Part shown: in pieces, positions 34,188 through 43,585 of the stretch | Layout of the letters: each line of letters begins with the position of its first letter | Position numbering within the stretch: the first letter of the stretch is position 1 | Translations under genes and position numbers: made by a program | The notes under the pieces: generated by a model | Databases searched by the model: none | What the model saw: the letters and a program-made list of their open reading frames with translations, nothing else | What the model was told of the DNA's origin: nothing | Source: Streptomyces sp. DvalAA-14 | GTDB lineage: Bacteria; Actinomycetota; Actinomycetes; Streptomycetales; Streptomycetaceae | Length of the DNA stretch: 64,000 nucleotides | Assembly (NCBI RefSeq): GCF_900091855.1 | Contig: NZ_FMCH01000221.1 | Span: 1-64,000 of the forward strand | Reading direction: 5' to 3'

Positions 34188-34260
34188 GGGACCGGCCGGT
34201 CGGACGGCCGGTCGGACGGCCGGTCGGACGGACGGTCGGTCGGTCGGTCGGTCGGACGGC
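34188..34260. repeat. GGTCGGAC-type minisatellite
   Basis: The segment repeats CGGCCGGTCGGA three times and then the tetramer GGTC several times. It lies between two minus-strand genes and is non-coding. Slippage is likely to make its length variable between strains. Confidence 0.85.
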
Positions 34261-34274
34261 CAGTCCATGACCGA

Positions 34275-35156
34275 CTAGATCAGCGGCAATTTGAACAGGA
34301 TCAGCAGCGCCAGCAGCTGGATCGACGCCGCGCCGAGGGCCTTGAGCCACGGCAGGTCGTGCGACTTGCTCACCATCGAGGTCAGCAGCCACGCGCAGCC
34401 CAGCCAGGTCAGCCAGCCGAGCAGTTGGACGAAGCCGTTGCCGCCGCCGAGGAAGAGGGCGAAAAGCAGCCGCGGGGCGTCGGTCAGCGAGGTGATGAGC
34501 ATCGCCAGGCCGATGGTGGGCGCCCAGGCGCCGTCACCGCCGAGTTGGCGGGCCAGCGTGTTGGTGACCGCGCTGAGCGTGAAGCCGCACAGGACCACCG
34601 CGATCCCCGTGGTCAGCACCCACGGCACGCTGGTGGACAAGGTGCTGTTGAGGATGTCGCTGCGGGCCGCGTCGAAGCCGAAGACGGCGAGCAGGCCGTA
34701 GACGAAGGTGACGATGAGGGCCGGTGCCCAGACCTTGTGGTCCCGCATCTGCCAGAAGGTCCGGCTCGGATGCAGCACGATGCCGCGGAGCAGGTCCTTC
34801 CAGTGCAGGCGCGGGCCGACCGGCGGCGTGGTGGACTGGCCCGCACGGTAGGTGGCCACGTGGTCGTCGCCGCCGTAGTACCCGTCCGGGCCGGCCGGGT
34901 GCGGGCCACCGAGAGGTGCGTCGCCGCCGAGGGTGAAGGCCCGGGTACCGCCGGGTGCGTCGTCGTAACCGGGGGCGGGGGCGTAGTACTCGGGCTCCCC
35001 GGAAGGCGCCTGGCCCTGACTGCGGCCTTGCCCGTACGGCTGACCTGGGCCGTAGCCCTGCGCGCCGTACGATCCGGGCGGCGCCTGCTGTCCGTACTGC
35101 GGCGGGTAGCCGCCCCGCTGCCTGCCGTTGCCCTGTCGTCCCTTGAAACCTGCCAC
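34275..35156 (-). CDS. Yip1-family membrane protein
   Basis: This 293-residue protein has a Gly/Pro/Gln/Tyr-rich cytosolic N terminus of about 110 residues (QGRSQGQAPSGEPEYYAPAP), followed by five predicted helices typical of Yip1/DUF1282-type proteins: LLRGIVLHPSRTFWQMRDHK at the entry, then hydrophobic segments to the C-terminal LLALLILFKLPLI. Function in bacteria is unknown. ATG 35156 has AGGTTTCAAGGGA-type spacing. Confidence 0.85.
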   Translation of the reverse strand: MAGFKGRQGNGRQRGGYPPQYGQQAPPGSYGAQGYGPGQPYGQGRSQGQAPSGEPEYYAPAPGYDDAPGGTRAFTLGGDAPLGGPHPAGPDGYYGGDDHVATYRAGQSTTPPVGPRLHWKDLLRGIVLHPSRTFWQMRDHKVWAPALIVTFVYGLLAVFGFDAARSDILNSTLSTSVPWVLTTGIAVVLCGFTLSAVTNTLARQLGGDGAWAPTIGLAMLITSLTDAPRLLFALFLGGGNGFVQLLGWLTWLGCAWLLTSMVSKSHDLPWLKALGAASIQLLALLILFKLPLI

Positions 35157-35309
35157 GTCTTCGAACGTACCCGGTACGCGCGGCTCTCGTACCGCCGCTG
35201 GAACCGGTGCGGCCCTTTGCTGCCAACCTGTGACACGGCCGGTAGCGCTCCGCGCACACAGACGGACGGGTGGGGGCGGGTAAGGCTCGCCCGCCCTTGA
35301 ACCCGCCCC

Positions 35310-37919
35310 TTACCGGTGCCTGCTGGTCTGTACTGCCTCTGCCGATTGCACCGCCTGTACCGCTGCTGAGCGGCCCTGGTCAGGCCGAACCGGGGCTCGC
35401 CGGAACCTCGGGATCGGCGTCGGTCGCCGGGTCGGTGCTCGCCTCAGTGCCCGAGTCTGCGTCCGCGTCCGCGGCCGCTTCCTCACCCGCGTCCGCGTCC
35501 GCGGCCGGAGCCTGAGCCGGATCCGATGCCGGGGCGGGCGTCGCGGCGGGCTCTTCGAGCGCGGAACCAGCGGCGGAGTCCACGTCCGCGCCCGGGTCGC
35601 TACCCGCGCCCGAGCTGGCCTCAGCGCCCGTACCGGCTTCCGCGCCCGCGCCGCCCTCCGCGCCCGCACCGACCGCGTCGCCCCCGCCCCCGCCAGCACC
35701 GGTACCGGCACCGGCACCCGTACCGAATCCAGCAGCAGCTGCGCCACGTCCACCACCTGGAGCGATTCCTTCGCCGTGCCCTCGTTCTTCTTGCCGTTGA
35801 CCGAGTCGGACAGCATCACCAGGCAGAACGGGCAGGCGGTGGAGACGATGTCCGGGTTGAGGGAGAGGGCTTCCTCGACGCGCTCGTTGTTGACGCGCTT
35901 GCCGATCCGCTCCTCCATCCACATCCGGGCGCCGCCCGCGCCGCAGCAGAAGCCGCGCTCCTTGTGGCGGTGCATCTCCTCGTTGCGCAGTCCCGGCACC
36001 TTGGCGATGATCTCGCGCGGCGGCGTGTAGATCTTGTTGTGCCGGCCCAGGTAGCAGGGGTCGTGATAGGTGATCAGGCCCTCGACCGGGGTGACCGGGA
36101 CGAGCTTGCCGTCGTCCACCAGCTGCTGGAGCAGCTGGGTGTGGTGGATGACCTCGTACTCCCCGCCGAGCTGCGGGTATTCGTTGGCGATGGTGTTGAA
36201 GCAGTGCGGGCAGGTGGCGACGATCTTCTTCGAGGCCTTGGGCTTGACGGTGGCGGGGTCGTCCTCGTCCTGGCCGAAGGCCATGTTGAGCATGGCCACG
36301 TTCTCCATGCCGAGCTGCTGGAAGAGGAATTCATTGCCGAGCCGGCGGGCGGAGTCACCGGTGCAGTTCTCCTCGCCGCCCATGATCGCGAACTTCACGC
36401 CCGCGGTGTGCAGGAGTTCGGCGAACGCCTTGGTGGTCTTCTTGGCGCGGTCCTCCAGCGAGCCGGCGCAGCCGACCCAGTACAGGTACTCGACCTCGGT
36501 GAGGTCTTCGATGTCCTCGCCGACGATCGGCACCTCGAAGTCGACTTCCTTGACCCAGGCCAGGCGCTGCTTCTTGGGCAGGCCCCACGGGTTGCCCTTC
36601 TTCTCCAGGTTCTTCAGCATCGTGCCGGCCTCGGAGGGGAAGGCCGACTCGATCATGACCTGGTAGCGGCGCATGTCCACGATGTGGTCGACGTGCTCGA
36701 TGTCCACCGGGCACTGCTCGACGCAGGCGCCGCAGGTGGTGCAGGACCACAGGACGTCCGGGTCGATGACGCCGTTCTCCTCGGCGGTGCCGATCAGCGG
36801 GCGCTCCGCCTCGGCCAGCGCCGCGGCCGGGACGCCGGCGAGCTGCTCGGCCGTCGCCTTTTCCTCGCCCTCGGCGGTCTTGCCGCCGCCGGCCAGCAGG
36901 TAGGGCGCCTTGGCGTGCGCGTGGTCCCGCAGCGACATGATCAGCAGCTTCGGGGACAGCGGCTTGCCGGTGTTCCAGGCCGGGCACTGCGACTGGCAGC
37001 GTCCGCATTCGGTGCAGGTGGAGAAGTCGAGGATGCCCTTCCAGGAGAACTGCTCGACCTGGGAGACGCCGAAGACGTCGTCCTCGCCCGGGTCCTCGAA
37101 GTCGATCGGGACGCCGGCCGAGGTCATCGGCTGGAGCGCGCCGAGTGCGACGCGGCCGTCCGCGTTCCGCTTGAACCAGATGTTGAAGAAGGCCAGGAAA
37201 CGGTGCCAGGCCACGCCCATGTCGGTGTTCAGGCCGACGGTGATCGCCCAGGCCATGGTGACACCGAGCTTGATCATCGCGGTGAGGTAGACCAGCGTCT
37301 GCAGCGTGCCGGTGCTCAGGCCGCGAAAGCCCGCCACCAGCGGATACGAGACCCAGTACGAGGCTTCGTAGTGGTCCACCCCGTGCAGGGCGCCCTCGAG
37401 GCCGCGCAGGGTGAGGATGGCCAGGCCGATCACCAGGATGACGTATTCGACGAAGTACGCCTGCCAGGCCGTCGAGCCGGCGAACCGCGACTTGCGGCCG
37501 GCGCGGGCGGGCAGGTCCAGCTGCCGGATCGCGATGAGCACCAGGATGCCCAGGGTGGTGAAGAGGGCGATGAACTCGACATACACCTCGTAGGGCGGCC
37601 AGGTGCCGATCACCGGGAGGATCCAGTCGGCCTTGAAGAGCTGGCCGTAGGCGTTGACGATGGTCAGCGCCAGCGTCAGGAAGCCGACCGCCACGAACCA
37701 GTGCGCGACGCCGACGACGCCCCACTTGTTCATCCGGGTGTGGCCGACGAACTCCTTGGCCAGCGTCCTGGTGCGCGCCGCCGGGTCGTTGCTGCGGCTG
37801 CCGGCCGGGACCGGGGCGCCGAGCCGGACGAACCGGTAGATCTGGCCGAAGGCGAGGCTGATCAGAGCGACGCCGACCGCGGTGAGGACCATCGTCACGA
37901 TGATCGCGGCGAGTTGCAT
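35310..37919 (-). CDS. Membrane Fe-S oxidoreductase (HdrD/GlpC-like), probably frameshifted at the end
   Basis: An N-terminal membrane part (about 1-250, five to six helices) resembles a nitrate-reductase-gamma-like cytochrome. It is followed by two 4Fe-4S clusters (CTECGRCQSQCP and CTTCGACVEQCP) and the CCG cysteine-rich domains (CPHCFNTIANEYP, RGFCCGAGGARMW, CPFCLVM). It should move electrons between menaquinone and a soluble donor. After LLLDSV the frame turns into ~115 Arg-rich residues. In the frame one base earlier the same DNA encodes an Ala/Asp/Glu/Gly-rich tail ending at 35380, as in typical relatives. A frameshift near 35700-35745 is therefore likely. ATG 37919 is the start. Confidence 0.88.
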   Translation of the reverse strand: MQLAAIIVTMVLTAVGVALISLAFGQIYRFVRLGAPVPAGSRSNDPAARTRTLAKEFVGHTRMNKWGVVGVAHWFVAVGFLTLALTIVNAYGQLFKADWILPVIGTWPPYEVYVEFIALFTTLGILVLIAIRQLDLPARAGRKSRFAGSTAWQAYFVEYVILVIGLAILTLRGLEGALHGVDHYEASYWVSYPLVAGFRGLSTGTLQTLVYLTAMIKLGVTMAWAITVGLNTDMGVAWHRFLAFFNIWFKRNADGRVALGALQPMTSAGVPIDFEDPGEDDVFGVSQVEQFSWKGILDFSTCTECGRCQSQCPAWNTGKPLSPKLLIMSLRDHAHAKAPYLLAGGGKTAEGEEKATAEQLAGVPAAALAEAERPLIGTAEENGVIDPDVLWSCTTCGACVEQCPVDIEHVDHIVDMRRYQVMIESAFPSEAGTMLKNLEKKGNPWGLPKKQRLAWVKEVDFEVPIVGEDIEDLTEVEYLYWVGCAGSLEDRAKKTTKAFAELLHTAGVKFAIMGGEENCTGDSARRLGNEFLFQQLGMENVAMLNMAFGQDEDDPATVKPKASKKIVATCPHCFNTIANEYPQLGGEYEVIHHTQLLQQLVDDGKLVPVTPVEGLITYHDPCYLGRHNKIYTPPREIIAKVPGLRNEEMHRHKERGFCCGAGGARMWMEERIGKRVNNERVEEALSLNPDIVSTACPFCLVMLSDSVNGKKNEGTAKESLQVVDVAQLLLDSVRVPVPVPVLAGAGATRSVRARRAARARKPVRALRPARARVATRARTWTPPLVPRSKSPPRRPPRHRIRLRLRPRTRTRVRKRPRTRTQTRALRRAPTRRPTPIPRFRRAPVRPDQGRSAAVQAVQSAEAVQTSRHR

Positions 37920-37946
37920 GAGGGCTCCCTCGGCCTGCGCGAGCTG

Positions 37947-37986
37947 GAACGTACTACCGGAACGTACTGGACGTACCGAACGTACT
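37947..37986. promoter_or_regulatory. Three direct repeats upstream of the Fe-S oxidoreductase
   Basis: GAACGTACT occurs at 37947-37955, 37960-37968 and 37978-37986, with a related GGACGTACC in the last gap. The array sits 28-67 bases before the start codon, in the leader or promoter, and may bind a regulator. Confidence 0.5.
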
Positions 37987-38221
37987 AAGCGGTAACTTAC
38001 TCCGGTCTCGGCTGAGGTTACCCGGGAAATCCGGGCCCATAAAGCTTCCTCCTGGTGATCTGTGTCGCGGGCGCCGCCTGCTGTCGCGGGCCGCCGCCCG
38101 CGCGCCCACCTGCCCGTCTCCCGCCGCCCTGCGGTTGAACCTTTTCGAATCGTGACAAATATGGAGTCAGTGGACGACGCCGTGTGAGGACCGGGCATGG
38201 GACCACCTGAGGAGGCCCCGG

Positions 38222-39061
38222 ATGCGTGCCGTACTGCGCTGGCTGGCGATCGGCGCCGGCCTCGCCCTGGTGCTGGCGGCCGGCCTGGGCATGGCGGCCT
38301 ACCGCAAGTTCAGCGACAACATCCACACCGACCGGACCGCCGAGCAGGCCCTGGCCCGCTACGCCGGGGAGCGGCCGCCGGTCCTGGTGCCGGGGGCCCG
38401 CAACATCCTGGTGATGGGCACCGCCTCCGCGTCGGAGGGCGGCGACGGCGAACCCGAGGCGGCCGTCCTGCTGCACCTGTCCGCCGACCGGCAGCGCGCC
38501 GCGGCCGTCGGCGTACCCCGCGACCTGATGGTGGCCGCGCCCCCGTGCGCCCGGCCGGGCGGCGGGGTCAGCCCGGCCGCGTACGAGCCGTTCGCCGCCA
38601 CCTACCGCGCCGGCGGCGCCGCCTGCTCGATCCGCGCCTTCGAACGGCTCAGCGGCATCCGGGTGGACCACCACCTGGTGGTCGACGTGGCGGGCTTCCA
38701 GAAAATCGCCGGCGCCGTCGGCGGCCGTACGCTGGACCGCAGGGGCGATCTGCTCGGAGCGCTGGCTCGGGAGGCGCGCGGCGGTGAGGGCGGCCTGAGC
38801 CACCCCGCCCGGCTGTACGGCTTCCTGGACACCGCCACCTCCTCGATCACCGCCGACCCGGGGCTCAGTTCGCTGCCCGCGCTGTACGACCTGGCCGCGA
38901 GTCTGCGCCGGCTGCCGAGCGGCGGCCTGGTTTTCCGGACTGTCCCGGTGGCCGGTCCGGGTGCCCCCAGGGAGCCGGAGGCGGGGCGGCTTTTCCAGGC
39001 GGTACGGGCCGACCGTCCGCTGCGATGCGCCGCCTGCGCCCTTCCCACGCCGCTAAGTTGA
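38222..39061 (+). CDS. LytR-CpsA-Psr family protein with a shortened core
   Basis: This 279-residue protein has an N-terminal membrane anchor (LAIGAGLALVLAAGLGMAAY) and LCP segments: NILVMGTASA, AAAVGVPRDLMV (the PRD motif) and IRVDHHLVVDVAGFQKIAGA. LCP enzymes attach wall polymers to peptidoglycan. The usual LxG-xxAL-xxxRxR segment between AVGG and the R-x-D-x-L helix is not present; AVGG is followed at once by RTLDRRGDLLGAL. That suggests an in-frame loss of about 40-50 residues, so activity is doubtful. ATG 38222 has GGAGG upstream. Confidence 0.78.
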   Translation: MRAVLRWLAIGAGLALVLAAGLGMAAYRKFSDNIHTDRTAEQALARYAGERPPVLVPGARNILVMGTASASEGGDGEPEAAVLLHLSADRQRAAAVGVPRDLMVAAPPCARPGGGVSPAAYEPFAATYRAGGAACSIRAFERLSGIRVDHHLVVDVAGFQKIAGAVGGRTLDRRGDLLGALAREARGGEGGLSHPARLYGFLDTATSSITADPGLSSLPALYDLAASLRRLPSGGLVFRTVPVAGPGAPREPEAGRLFQAVRADRPLRCAACALPTPLS

Positions 39062-39081
39062 GCCGACTCGACTCATGTCTG

Positions 39082-39129
39082 TTGACAGAAGATCCGGCGT
39101 CAGGCACTCTTGAGCCTGTTCCACTCAAG
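39082..39129 (+). promoter_or_regulatory. dnaK promoter with HspR-binding inverted repeat (HAIR)
   Basis: A -35-like TTGACA lies at 39082-39087. At 39109-39129 the HAIR consensus is found: CTTGAGC, seven bases, ACTCAAG (one mismatch). The HAIR overlaps the expected -10 and start-site region 24 bases before dnaK. Binding by HspR would block transcription until heat shock. Confidence 0.9.
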
Positions 39130-39152
39130 TGCTGTCAGCTGGAGGATTCACC

Positions 39153-41036
39153 ATGGCACGTGCGGTCGGCATCGACCTGGGCACGACTAATTCCGTCGTC
39201 AGCGTTCTCGAAGGCGGCGAGCCCACCGTCATCACCAACGCAGAGGGCGCCAGGACCACGCCGTCCGTCGTCGCCTTCGCCAAGAACGGCGAGGTGCTCG
39301 TCGGCGAGGTCGCCAAGCGCCAGGCTGTCACCAACGTCGACAGGACGGTCCGCTCGGTCAAGCGCCACATGGGCACCGACTGGCGGATCAACCTCGACGG
39401 CAAGGACTTCAACCCGCAGCAGATGAGCGCGTTCATCCTGCAGAAGCTGAAGCGGGACGCGGAGTCGTACCTGGGCGAGAAGGTCACCGACGCGGTGATC
39501 ACCGTCCCCGCGTACTTCAACGACTCCGAGCGGCAGGCCACCAAGGAGGCCGGCGAGATCGCCGGCCTGAACGTGCTGCGGATCGTGAACGAGCCGACCG
39601 CGGCCGCCCTGGCCTACGGCCTGGACAAGGACGACCAGACGATCCTGGTCTTCGACCTCGGCGGCGGCACCTTCGACGTGTCGCTGCTGGAGATCGGCGA
39701 CGGCGTGGTCGAGGTCAAGGCCACCAACGGCGACAACCACCTCGGTGGTGACGACTGGGACCAGCGGGTGGTGGACTACCTGGTCAAGCAGTTCCAGTCC
39801 GGCCACGGCGTGGACCTGGGCCGCGACAAGATGGCGCTGCAGCGGCTGCGCGAGGCCGCGGAGAAGGCCAAGATCGAGCTGTCCTCGTCCACCGAGACCT
39901 CGATCAACCTGCCCTACATCACCGCGTCCGCCGAGGGCCCGCTGCACCTGGACGAGAAGCTCACCCGCGCCCAGTTCCAGCAGCTGACCGCGGACCTGCT
40001 GGAGCGCTGCAAGACCCCGTTCCACAACGTCATCAAGGACGCCGGCATCCAGCTGTCCGAGATCGACCACGTGGTCCTGGTCGGCGGTTCCACCCGGATG
40101 CCCGCCGTCGCCGAGCTGGTGCGCGAGCTGACCGGCGGCAAGGACGCCAACAAGGGCGTCAACCCGGACGAGGTCGTCGCCATCGGCGCGTCCCTGCAGG
40201 CCGGCGTGCTCAAGGGCGAGGTCAAGGACGTCCTGCTGCTCGACGTCACCCCGCTGTCCCTCGGTATCGAGACCAAGGGCGGCATCATGACCAAGCTGAT
40301 CGAGCGCAACACCACGATCCCGACCAAGCGCTCGGAGATCTTCACCACCGCCGAGGACAACCAGCCGTCGGTGCAGATCCAGGTCTACCAGGGCGAGCGC
40401 GAGATCGCCGCGTACAACAAGAAGCTCGGGATGTTCGAGCTGACCGGCCTGCCGCCGGCCCCGCGCGGGATGCCCCAGATCGAGGTCACCTTCGACATCG
40501 ACGCCAACGGCATCATGCACGTCGGCGCCAAGGACCTGGGCACCGGCAAGGAGCAGCGGATGACCGTCACCGGCGGCTCCTCGCTGCCCAAGGACGAGGT
40601 CGACCGGATGCGCCAGGAGGCCGAGCAGTACGCGGACGAGGACCACAAGCGCCGCGAGGCCGCCGAGACCCGCAACCAGGGCGAGCAGCTCGTCTACCAG
40701 ACCGAGAAGTTCATCGCGGACAACAAGGACAAGCTCCCCGAGGACGTCCAGTCCGAGGTCGAGACCGCGATCGCGGACCTCAAGGAGAAGCTGAAGAACG
40801 AGTCCTCGGACGACAGCAACACCGCGTCCATCCGCGAGGCCACCGAGCGGGTCGCGGCCGTCAGCCAGAAGCTCGGCCAGGCGCTCTACGCCAACGCGGG
40901 CGCCGAGGGTGCCGGCGCGGCGGCCGGTGGCGCCGCCGGCGGCCCGGCCGGTGAGCAGGGCCAGGCGGACGACGACGTGGTGGACGCCGAGATCGTCGAC
41001 GACGAGAACGGCAACAAGAGGGACGGTGCCGCGTGA
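39153..41036 (+). CDS. dnaK: Chaperone DnaK (Hsp70)
   Basis: This 627-residue Hsp70 has all hallmarks: [19 protein letters not shown] at the start, [35 protein letters not shown]-type phosphate loop, [12 protein letters not shown], and the substrate-binding domain with [17 protein letters not shown]. The end is EDNGN-type acidic. It folds and protects client proteins in an ATP cycle driven by DnaJ and GrpE, and in streptomycetes it also serves as co-repressor with HspR. ATG 39153 lies behind GGAGG. The GTG of grpE overlaps its stop by four bases. Confidence 0.98.
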   Translation: MARAVGIDLGTTNSVVSVLEGGEPTVITNAEGARTTPSVVAFAKNGEVLVGEVAKRQAVTNVDRTVRSVKRHMGTDWRINLDGKDFNPQQMSAFILQKLKRDAESYLGEKVTDAVITVPAYFNDSERQATKEAGEIAGLNVLRIVNEPTAAALAYGLDKDDQTILVFDLGGGTFDVSLLEIGDGVVEVKATNGDNHLGGDDWDQRVVDYLVKQFQSGHGVDLGRDKMALQRLREAAEKAKIELSSSTETSINLPYITASAEGPLHLDEKLTRAQFQQLTADLLERCKTPFHNVIKDAGIQLSEIDHVVLVGGSTRMPAVAELVRELTGGKDANKGVNPDEVVAIGASLQAGVLKGEVKDVLLLDVTPLSLGIETKGGIMTKLIERNTTIPTKRSEIFTTAEDNQPSVQIQVYQGEREIAAYNKKLGMFELTGLPPAPRGMPQIEVTFDIDANGIMHVGAKDLGTGKEQRMTVTGGSSLPKDEVDRMRQEAEQYADEDHKRREAAETRNQGEQLVYQTEKFIADNKDKLPEDVQSEVETAIADLKEKLKNESSDDSNTASIREATERVAAVSQKLGQALYANAGAEGAGAAAGGAAGGPAGEQGQADDDVVDAEIVDDENGNKRDGAA

Positions 41037-41716
41037 CGGAGGAGTCGAAGGGCTTCGAAGAGCCCGACGTCCCCTCCGAGGCCACCGAGAAGGCCACAGC
41101 CGCCAAGGACGCCGGGACCGCCGAGGAGGCGGGCCCGGCGGCCCCGGGCGGGGACGCCAAGGAACTGACGGCCCTGCGGGCACAGCTGGACCAGGTGCGG
41201 ACCGCGCTCACCGAGCGCACCGCGGACCTGCAGCGCCTGCAGGCCGAGTACCAGAACTACCGCCGGCGGGTGGAGCGCGACCGGGTCGCCGTCAAGGAGG
41301 TCGCGGTCGCCAGCCTGCTGACCGAACTGCTCCCGGTGCTCGACGACATCGGCCGGGCGCGGGAGCACGGCGAGCTGGTGGGCGGCTTCAAGTCGGTCGC
41401 CGAGTCGCTGGAGACGGTCGCCGCCAAGCTGGGGCTGCAGCAGTTCGGCAAGGAGGGCGAGCCCTTCGACCCGCTGGTGCACGAGGCACTGATGCACAGT
41501 TACTCGCCGGATGTCACGCAGACCACATGCGTGCAGATCCTCCAGCCGGGGTACCGCATCGGGGAGCGCAATCTGCGGCCCGCCAGGGTCGCGGTCGCCG
41601 AACCGCAGCCGGGCGCCCACGGCAAAGAGGAGTCCGGCGGCGCCGAGCTGGGCAAGAGCAACGACGACGCCGACGATGCCTACGGTGAGGAGCCCGGTGG
41701 CCCGGACGAGGGCTGA
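41033..41716 (+). CDS. grpE: Nucleotide exchange factor GrpE
   Basis: This 227-residue protein has an acidic N terminus, a long coiled coil ([20 protein letters not shown]), and the conserved GrpE domain with [29 protein letters not shown], and VGYxF-type end [15 protein letters not shown]. It releases ADP from DnaK. GTG 41033 overlaps the dnaK stop, so translation is coupled. The C-terminal tail is Gly/Asp-rich. Confidence 0.96.
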   Translation: MTEESKGFEEPDVPSEATEKATAAKDAGTAEEAGPAAPGGDAKELTALRAQLDQVRTALTERTADLQRLQAEYQNYRRRVERDRVAVKEVAVASLLTELLPVLDDIGRAREHGELVGGFKSVAESLETVAAKLGLQQFGKEGEPFDPLVHEALMHSYSPDVTQTTCVQILQPGYRIGERNLRPARVAVAEPQPGAHGKEESGGAELGKSNDDADDAYGEEPGGPDEG

Positions 41717-41815
41717 TCGGGCGACAGCCGTGGCACCGGCGCCGGCAGGACCGGTGGCGGGACGGATGAAGGACCGAGTGGCAGCGGTCGGGGACGGAGA
41801 GGAGGGACGTCGGGG

Positions 41816-43009
41816 ATGAGCATCAGTAGAGACCTGTTGGAAAAGGACCTGTACAAGGTCCTCGGCGTCCCCAAGGACGCCACCGACGCGGAGATCAAGA
41901 AGGCGTACCGGAAGCTCGCCCGCGAGTTCCACCCGGACGCCAACAAGGGCGACGCGAAGGCCGAGGAGCGCTTCAAGGAGATCTCCGAGGCCAACGACGT
42001 ACTGTCCGACACCAAGCGCCGCAAGGAGTACGACGAGGGCCGCGCGCTGTTCGGCAACGGCGGTTTCCGCCCGCAGCCGGGCGCGGGCGGCACCGGCGGC
42101 TTCAACTTCGACCTGGGCGACCTCTTCGGCGGAGGCGCCCAGGCCCCCGGCAGCCCCGGCACCGGCCAGGGCGGCGGTTTCGGCGGCGGCCTGGGGGACG
42201 TGTTCGGCGGTCTGTTCAACCGCGGCGGCGGCACCCGGGTGCAGCCGCGCCGCGGCCAGGACATCGAGTCCGAGGTGACGCTCAGCTTCACCGAGGCGGT
42301 GGACGGGGCCACCGTCCCGCTGCGGATGTCCTCGCAGGCCCCTTGCAAGGCGTGTTCGGGCACCGGCGACAAGAACGGCACGCCCCGGGTGTGCCCGACC
42401 TGCGTCGGCACCGGGCAGGTCTCGCGCGGCGGTGGCGGCGGCTTCTCGCTCACCGACCCGTGCGTGGACTGCAAGGGCCGCGGCCTGATCGCGGAGAACC
42501 CCTGCGAGGTCTGCCACGGCAGCGGCCGCGCGAAGAGCTCGCGCACCATGCAGGTGCGGATCCCGGCCGGCGTCACCGACGCGCAGCGCATCAGGCTGCG
42601 CGGCAAGGGCGCCCCCGGCGAGCGCGGCGGCCCGGCGGGCGATCTGTACGTGGTCGTGCACGTCGGCAAGCACCCGGTGTTCGGCCGCAAGGACGCCAAC
42701 CTCACGGTGACGGTGCCGGTCAGCTTCGTCGAGGCGGCGCTCGGCGGGGAGATCAAGGTGCCCACCCTCGGCGGGCCCCCGGTCACCTTGAAGCTGCCGC
42801 CCGGCACCCCCAACGGCCGTACCCTGCGCGCCCGCGGCAAGGGCGCGCTGCGCAAGGACGGCTCCCGGGGCGATCTGCTCGTCACCATCGAGGTGGCGGT
42901 GCCGGACAAGACCGAGGGCAAGGCCCTCGACGCGCTGGAGTCCTACCGGGATGCCACCGTGGACAGTGATCCGCGGGCGGAGCTGTTCAAGGCCGCAAAG
43001 GGAGCGTGA
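41816..43009 (+). CDS. dnaJ: Chaperone DnaJ
   Basis: This 397-residue class-I J protein has the J domain (KDLYKVLGVPKDATDAEIKK with the HPD motif in EFHPDANKG), a Gly/Phe-rich linker, four zinc-finger repeats (CKACSGTGD, CPTCVGTGQV, CVDCKGRGLI, CEVCHGSGRA) and the C-terminal peptide-binding domains. It delivers substrates to DnaK and stimulates its ATPase. It lies 99 bases after grpE in the same operon; hspR begins four bases after its stop. Confidence 0.98.
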   Translation: MSISRDLLEKDLYKVLGVPKDATDAEIKKAYRKLAREFHPDANKGDAKAEERFKEISEANDVLSDTKRRKEYDEGRALFGNGGFRPQPGAGGTGGFNFDLGDLFGGGAQAPGSPGTGQGGGFGGGLGDVFGGLFNRGGGTRVQPRRGQDIESEVTLSFTEAVDGATVPLRMSSQAPCKACSGTGDKNGTPRVCPTCVGTGQVSRGGGGGFSLTDPCVDCKGRGLIAENPCEVCHGSGRAKSSRTMQVRIPAGVTDAQRIRLRGKGAPGERGGPAGDLYVVVHVGKHPVFGRKDANLTVTVPVSFVEAALGGEIKVPTLGGPPVTLKLPPGTPNGRTLRARGKGALRKDGSRGDLLVTIEVAVPDKTEGKALDALESYRDATVDSDPRAELFKAAKGA

Positions 43010-43013
43010 AGCA

Positions 43014-43496
43014 ATGACCATCGACGGAGGCGGTGTCCGCGGCCCCCGCGGTCCGATCGGCCGTAATCCTTACCAGCTGACCGAGGAGTCCCCGGTCTAC
43101 GTCATCTCGGTGGCGGCCGAACTGTCCGGACTCCACCCGCAGACGCTGCGCCAGTACGACCGCCTCGGCCTGGTCTGCCCGGACCGTACGGCCGGGCGCG
43201 GCCGCCGCTACTCGGCCCGGGACATCGAGCTGCTCCGCGAGGTCCAGCGCCTGTCGCAGGACGAGGGCATCAATCTGGCCGGCATCAAGAGGATCATCGA
43301 GCTGGAGAACCAGGTGACGGCCCTGCAGAGCCGTGTCGCCGAACTCAGCGCCGCCGTCGAGGGCGCCGCCGCCGTCATCCAGCAGCGCGAGGCCGCCGTG
43401 CACGCCTCCTACCGCCGGGACCTGGTCCCGTATCAGGATGTGCAGCACACCAGCGCGCTGGTGGTGTGGCGGCCGGCCAAGCGGCCGACGGACTGA
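43014..43496 (+). CDS. hspR: Heat-shock repressor HspR (MerR type)
   Basis: This 160-residue MerR-family repressor contains YVISVAAELSGLHPQTLRQY and DRLGLVCPDRTAGRGRRYSA, the winged helix and wing, followed by a coiled coil (IIELENQVTALQSRVAEL). HspR binds HAIR operators, with DnaK as co-repressor. Matching operators lie before dnaK (39109-39129) and clpB (44510-44530). It ends in a basic, polar tail. ATG 43014 is the start, four bases after dnaJ. Confidence 0.96.
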   Translation: MTIDGGGVRGPRGPIGRNPYQLTEESPVYVISVAAELSGLHPQTLRQYDRLGLVCPDRTAGRGRRYSARDIELLREVQRLSQDEGINLAGIKRIIELENQVTALQSRVAELSAAVEGAAAVIQQREAAVHASYRRDLVPYQDVQHTSALVVWRPAKRPTD

Positions 43497-43560
43497 CCCG
43501 CACGCGGGCGACGCGCGCCGGCCGACGCGCCCGGACAAGCCTCCACGAACCCAGCCGGCG

Positions 43561-43581
43561 CGCCCGGGGCTCCCCCGGGCG
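43561..43581. terminator. Hairpin after the dnaK operon, shared with the convergent PPOX gene
   Basis: CGCCCGGGG and CCCCGGGCG form a perfect 9-bp stem with a three-base CTC loop between the stops of hspR (+) and the PPOX gene (-). Confidence 0.8.
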
Positions 43582-43585
43582 GGCG

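Noticed and set aside
34101-35300. 399-codon plus-strand ORF over the Yip1 gene
   Set aside because: It starts within a GGTC minisatellite and is antisense to a clear multi-helix membrane protein.
35526-37988. 820-codon plus-strand ORF over the Fe-S oxidoreductase
   Set aside because: It is antisense to an unmistakable Fe-S protein; its His/Asp/Val-rich composition is typical of the complementary frame of high-GC genes.
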